Source: OLB6 sp964620125 (GTDB lineage Bacteria > Bacteroidota > Ignavibacteria > Kapaibacteriales > Kapaibacteriaceae). From it: a stretch of 8,250 bases of DNA. The stretch is taken from assembly GCA_964620125.1 (NCBI GenBank), contig CAZUGQ010000044.1, positions 1 through 8,250 on the forward strand. The letters are read 5' to 3'. Below are positions 6,726 to 8,250 of this stretch, one piece after another; the first letter of the stretch is position 1; each line of letters starts with the position of its first letter. Below the pieces are notes generated by a model. The model saw nothing but the letters and a program-made list of their open reading frames with translations, had not been told where the DNA came from and did not search any database. Position numbers and translations under genes: made by a program.

Positions 6726-8102
6726 ATGCTCAAAGAACTCCGCGATGCAATTGCCGGAACGGATGCCGATTACACCACCATACCCTTGCGACGTGCCATC
6801 GTGCTACTTGCGGTGCCGATGGTGCTGGAGCTGGTCATGGAGAGCACATTTGCCGTGGTGGACATCTACTTTGTGGGAAAGCTCGGTAGTGCGGCGGTGG
6901 CAACGGTGGGACTCACCGAATCGTTCTTGTTCATCGTGTACTCGGTTGCAATCGGCCTTGCCACAGGCGTTACGGCTATCGTAGCACGCCGCGTTGGCGA
7001 ACAACACCATGCAGAAGCGGCTACGTCCGCAGTGCAAGCGATACTCGTTGCTATAGCAATCTCCTTTCCATTCGCACTTGCAGGCATCTTCTATGCGCCG
7101 GAATTGCTTGCCCTGATGGGGGCGGACGAAGGAGTACTCTCTATAGGTCCGAATTACACGCGCTGGATGTTAGGTGGCAACGTCGTGATCATGTTGCTCT
7201 TTGTGATCAATGCTGTGTTCCGCGGTGCTGGTGATGCGGCCATTGCCATGCGCGTGCTTTGGATTGCTAACGCCATTAACATCGTACTGGATCCGCTGCT
7301 GATTTTCGGGTGGGGGCCAATCCCAGCCTTCGGCGTGGAAGGTGCGGCCATGGCTACCACGATGGGAAGGGGCTGTGGCGTGGTGGTGCAGTGCTGGGCG
7401 TTGTTCCGGGGTGCTAAACATGTAAAGGTACAGTGGACCGATCTGGTAGTTCGCGTTAAAACAATGCTGGGTATAGTGCGCACATCGGTAGGCGGCATCG
7501 GACAGATGCTGGTGGCGATGACGGCATGGATCTTTCTACTGCGCATTCTTGCCGAGGTTGGCACGCATGCGGTGAGCGCTTCAACCATTGCCATACGCAT
7601 CATGATGTTCACGCTGATGCCTGCCTGGGGAATGAGTAACGCAGCGGCAACACTTGTTGGACAGAATCTCGGTGCTAATCATCCGGAGCGCGCTGAACGG
7701 TCGGTGTGGCAAATCGGCTTATACAACATGATGTACCTGACCCTAATCTCGGTACTGTTCTTCTTGTTCAACGAGCAGCTCATCGGCCTTTTTACGACCG
7801 ACGTTCAGGTGATTGCCATCGGCGCAGAATGGCTTCGCATTCTCTCCTACTCCTACGTGGTGTACGGCTGGTGGATGGTAGCTGTGCAAGCATTCAATGG
7901 CGCTGGAGACACGCGTACGCCTACATACATCAACATTGTATTCTTCTGGTGCATACAAATCCCTCTTGGCTACCTGTTTGCCATCCACAACGGCATGGCC
8001 CACAGTGGTGTGTTCTGGGCCGCCTTTATCTCCGAAACCTCCGTTGGACTGTTCACACTCTGGCTCTTCTCGCGCGGCAGTTGGAAGAAGGCGGTGGTGT
8101 AG
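6726..8102 (+). CDS. MATE-family efflux transporter
   Basis: 458 residues from ATG 6726, within the family's usual 440-480. GTG 6684 is in frame but adds only a proline-rich stretch (SLPPLPLH) and would start upstream of the TACCTTTG element. MATE proteins are inner-membrane antiporters that expel cationic drugs and metabolites in exchange for Na+ or H+. Twelve hydrophobic helices can be traced, arranged as two six-helix halves. Diagnostic stretches are AVPMVLELVMESTFAVVD in helix 1, VFRGAGDAAIAM and ANAINIVLDPLLIFG in the first half, and the matching FNGAGDTRTPTYINIV in the second. VGQNLGANHPERAE also fits. The family call is firm; substrate and coupling ion cannot be read. It stands alone between a 174-nt upstream gap and the octanucleotide array that starts 8 nt past its stop. 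Confidence 0.95.
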   Translation: MLKELRDAIAGTDADYTTIPLRRAIVLLAVPMVLELVMESTFAVVDIYFVGKLGSAAVATVGLTESFLFIVYSVAIGLATGVTAIVARRVGEQHHAEAATSAVQAILVAIAISFPFALAGIFYAPELLALMGADEGVLSIGPNYTRWMLGGNVVIMLLFVINAVFRGAGDAAIAMRVLWIANAINIVLDPLLIFGWGPIPAFGVEGAAMATTMGRGCGVVVQCWALFRGAKHVKVQWTDLVVRVKTMLGIVRTSVGGIGQMLVAMTAWIFLLRILAEVGTHAVSASTIAIRIMMFTLMPAWGMSNAAATLVGQNLGANHPERAERSVWQIGLYNMMYLTLISVLFFLFNEQLIGLFTTDVQVIAIGAEWLRILSYSYVVYGWWMVAVQAFNGAGDTRTPTYINIVFFWCIQIPLGYLFAIHNGMAHSGVFWAAFISETSVGLFTLWLFSRGSWKKAVV

Positions 8103-8110
8103 ATTGATGT

Positions 8111-8250
8111 GTACTCCCGTAATCCTGTACTCCCGTACTCCCGTACTCCCGTACTCCCGTACTCCCGTACTCCCGTACTCCCGTAATCCCGTAAGCCCGT
8201 ACTCCCGTACTCCCGTAATCCCGTAATCCCGTACTCCCGTAATCCCGTAC
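8111..8250. repeat. Tandem array of an 8-bp unit (GTACTCCC)
   Basis: Seventeen full units in strict 8-nt register from 8111 to 8246, then a partial GTAC reaching the right edge, so the array probably continues. Eleven units are GTACTCCC, four GTAATCCC, one GTAATCCT and one GTAAGCCC; variation is confined to unit positions 4, 5 and 8. Seven perfect units run together at 8127-8182. The unit is not a multiple of 3, so it is not built for coding. It is a microsatellite-like array prone to copy-number change. It has no spacers and is not CRISPR. Confidence 0.95.

Noticed and set aside
7154..7612. 152-codon minus-strand frame inside the MATE gene
   Set aside because: Shadow of the transporter's codon pattern, with no recognisable domain.
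7897..8226. 109-codon plus-strand frame with YSRTPVLP repeats
   Set aside because: It is an out-of-frame reading of the MATE end running into the 8-bp array; the peptide repeat is a by-product of the DNA repeat.
8111..8250. CRISPR array
   Set aside because: Units are 8 bp and contiguous, with no spacers and no cas genes.

Overview
The window looks like the chromosome of a Bacteroidota/Chlorobiota-group bacterium, probably near Ignavibacteria or Kapabacteria. The evidence is two consecutive large secreted proteins with C-terminal domains typical of the type IX secretion system (T9SS), weak Shine-Dalgarno sites, and promoter elements close to the Bacteroidota pattern (TTG, about 19 nt, TAnnTTTG). 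The lineage is inferred from these traits; no marker gene is present. No rRNA, tRNA, CRISPR array, insertion sequence or phage gene was seen.

Positions 1-3770 hold a two-gene plus-strand unit. The first gene is cut by the left edge of the window and encodes a surface or secreted protein with a von Willebrand factor A (VWA) domain and a sorting domain. Its stop codon overlaps the start of the second gene (TGATG). The second gene encodes a secreted protein with a signal peptide, an Ig-like region, two copies of an unrecognised domain of about 140 residues, and a clear T9SS sorting domain. A perfect 12-bp hairpin with a T tract ends the unit. Positions 3771-4635 hold a promoter-like region and a small secreted cysteine-rich protein of unknown function.

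Positions 4636-5177 are a decayed stretch. A DUF2283 gene is interrupted by an in-frame amber codon exactly where the family has a tyrosine. Just upstream are faint traces of a DUF4258-like gene, the usual partner of DUF2283. Both probably descend from a small two-gene, toxin/antitoxin-like cassette.

Positions 5178-6092 (minus strand) encode a LysR-family regulator with a CbbR-like effector domain. It diverges from a 95-residue conserved hypothetical protein (6264-6551). The gap between them holds an inverted repeat that overlaps a TATAAT box. Positions 6726-8102 encode a MATE-family multidrug/cation antiporter with a TAnnTTTG element directly before its ATG, suggesting a leaderless or nearly leaderless transcript. 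Eight bases after its stop begins a tandem array of an 8-bp unit (GTACTCCC and variants, 17 full copies) that runs off the right edge.

I found no clear new multi-gene system. The items most worth a second look are the duplicated domain in the T9SS-exported protein and its coupling to the VWA protein, the broken DUF2283/DUF4258 pair, and the octanucleotide array.
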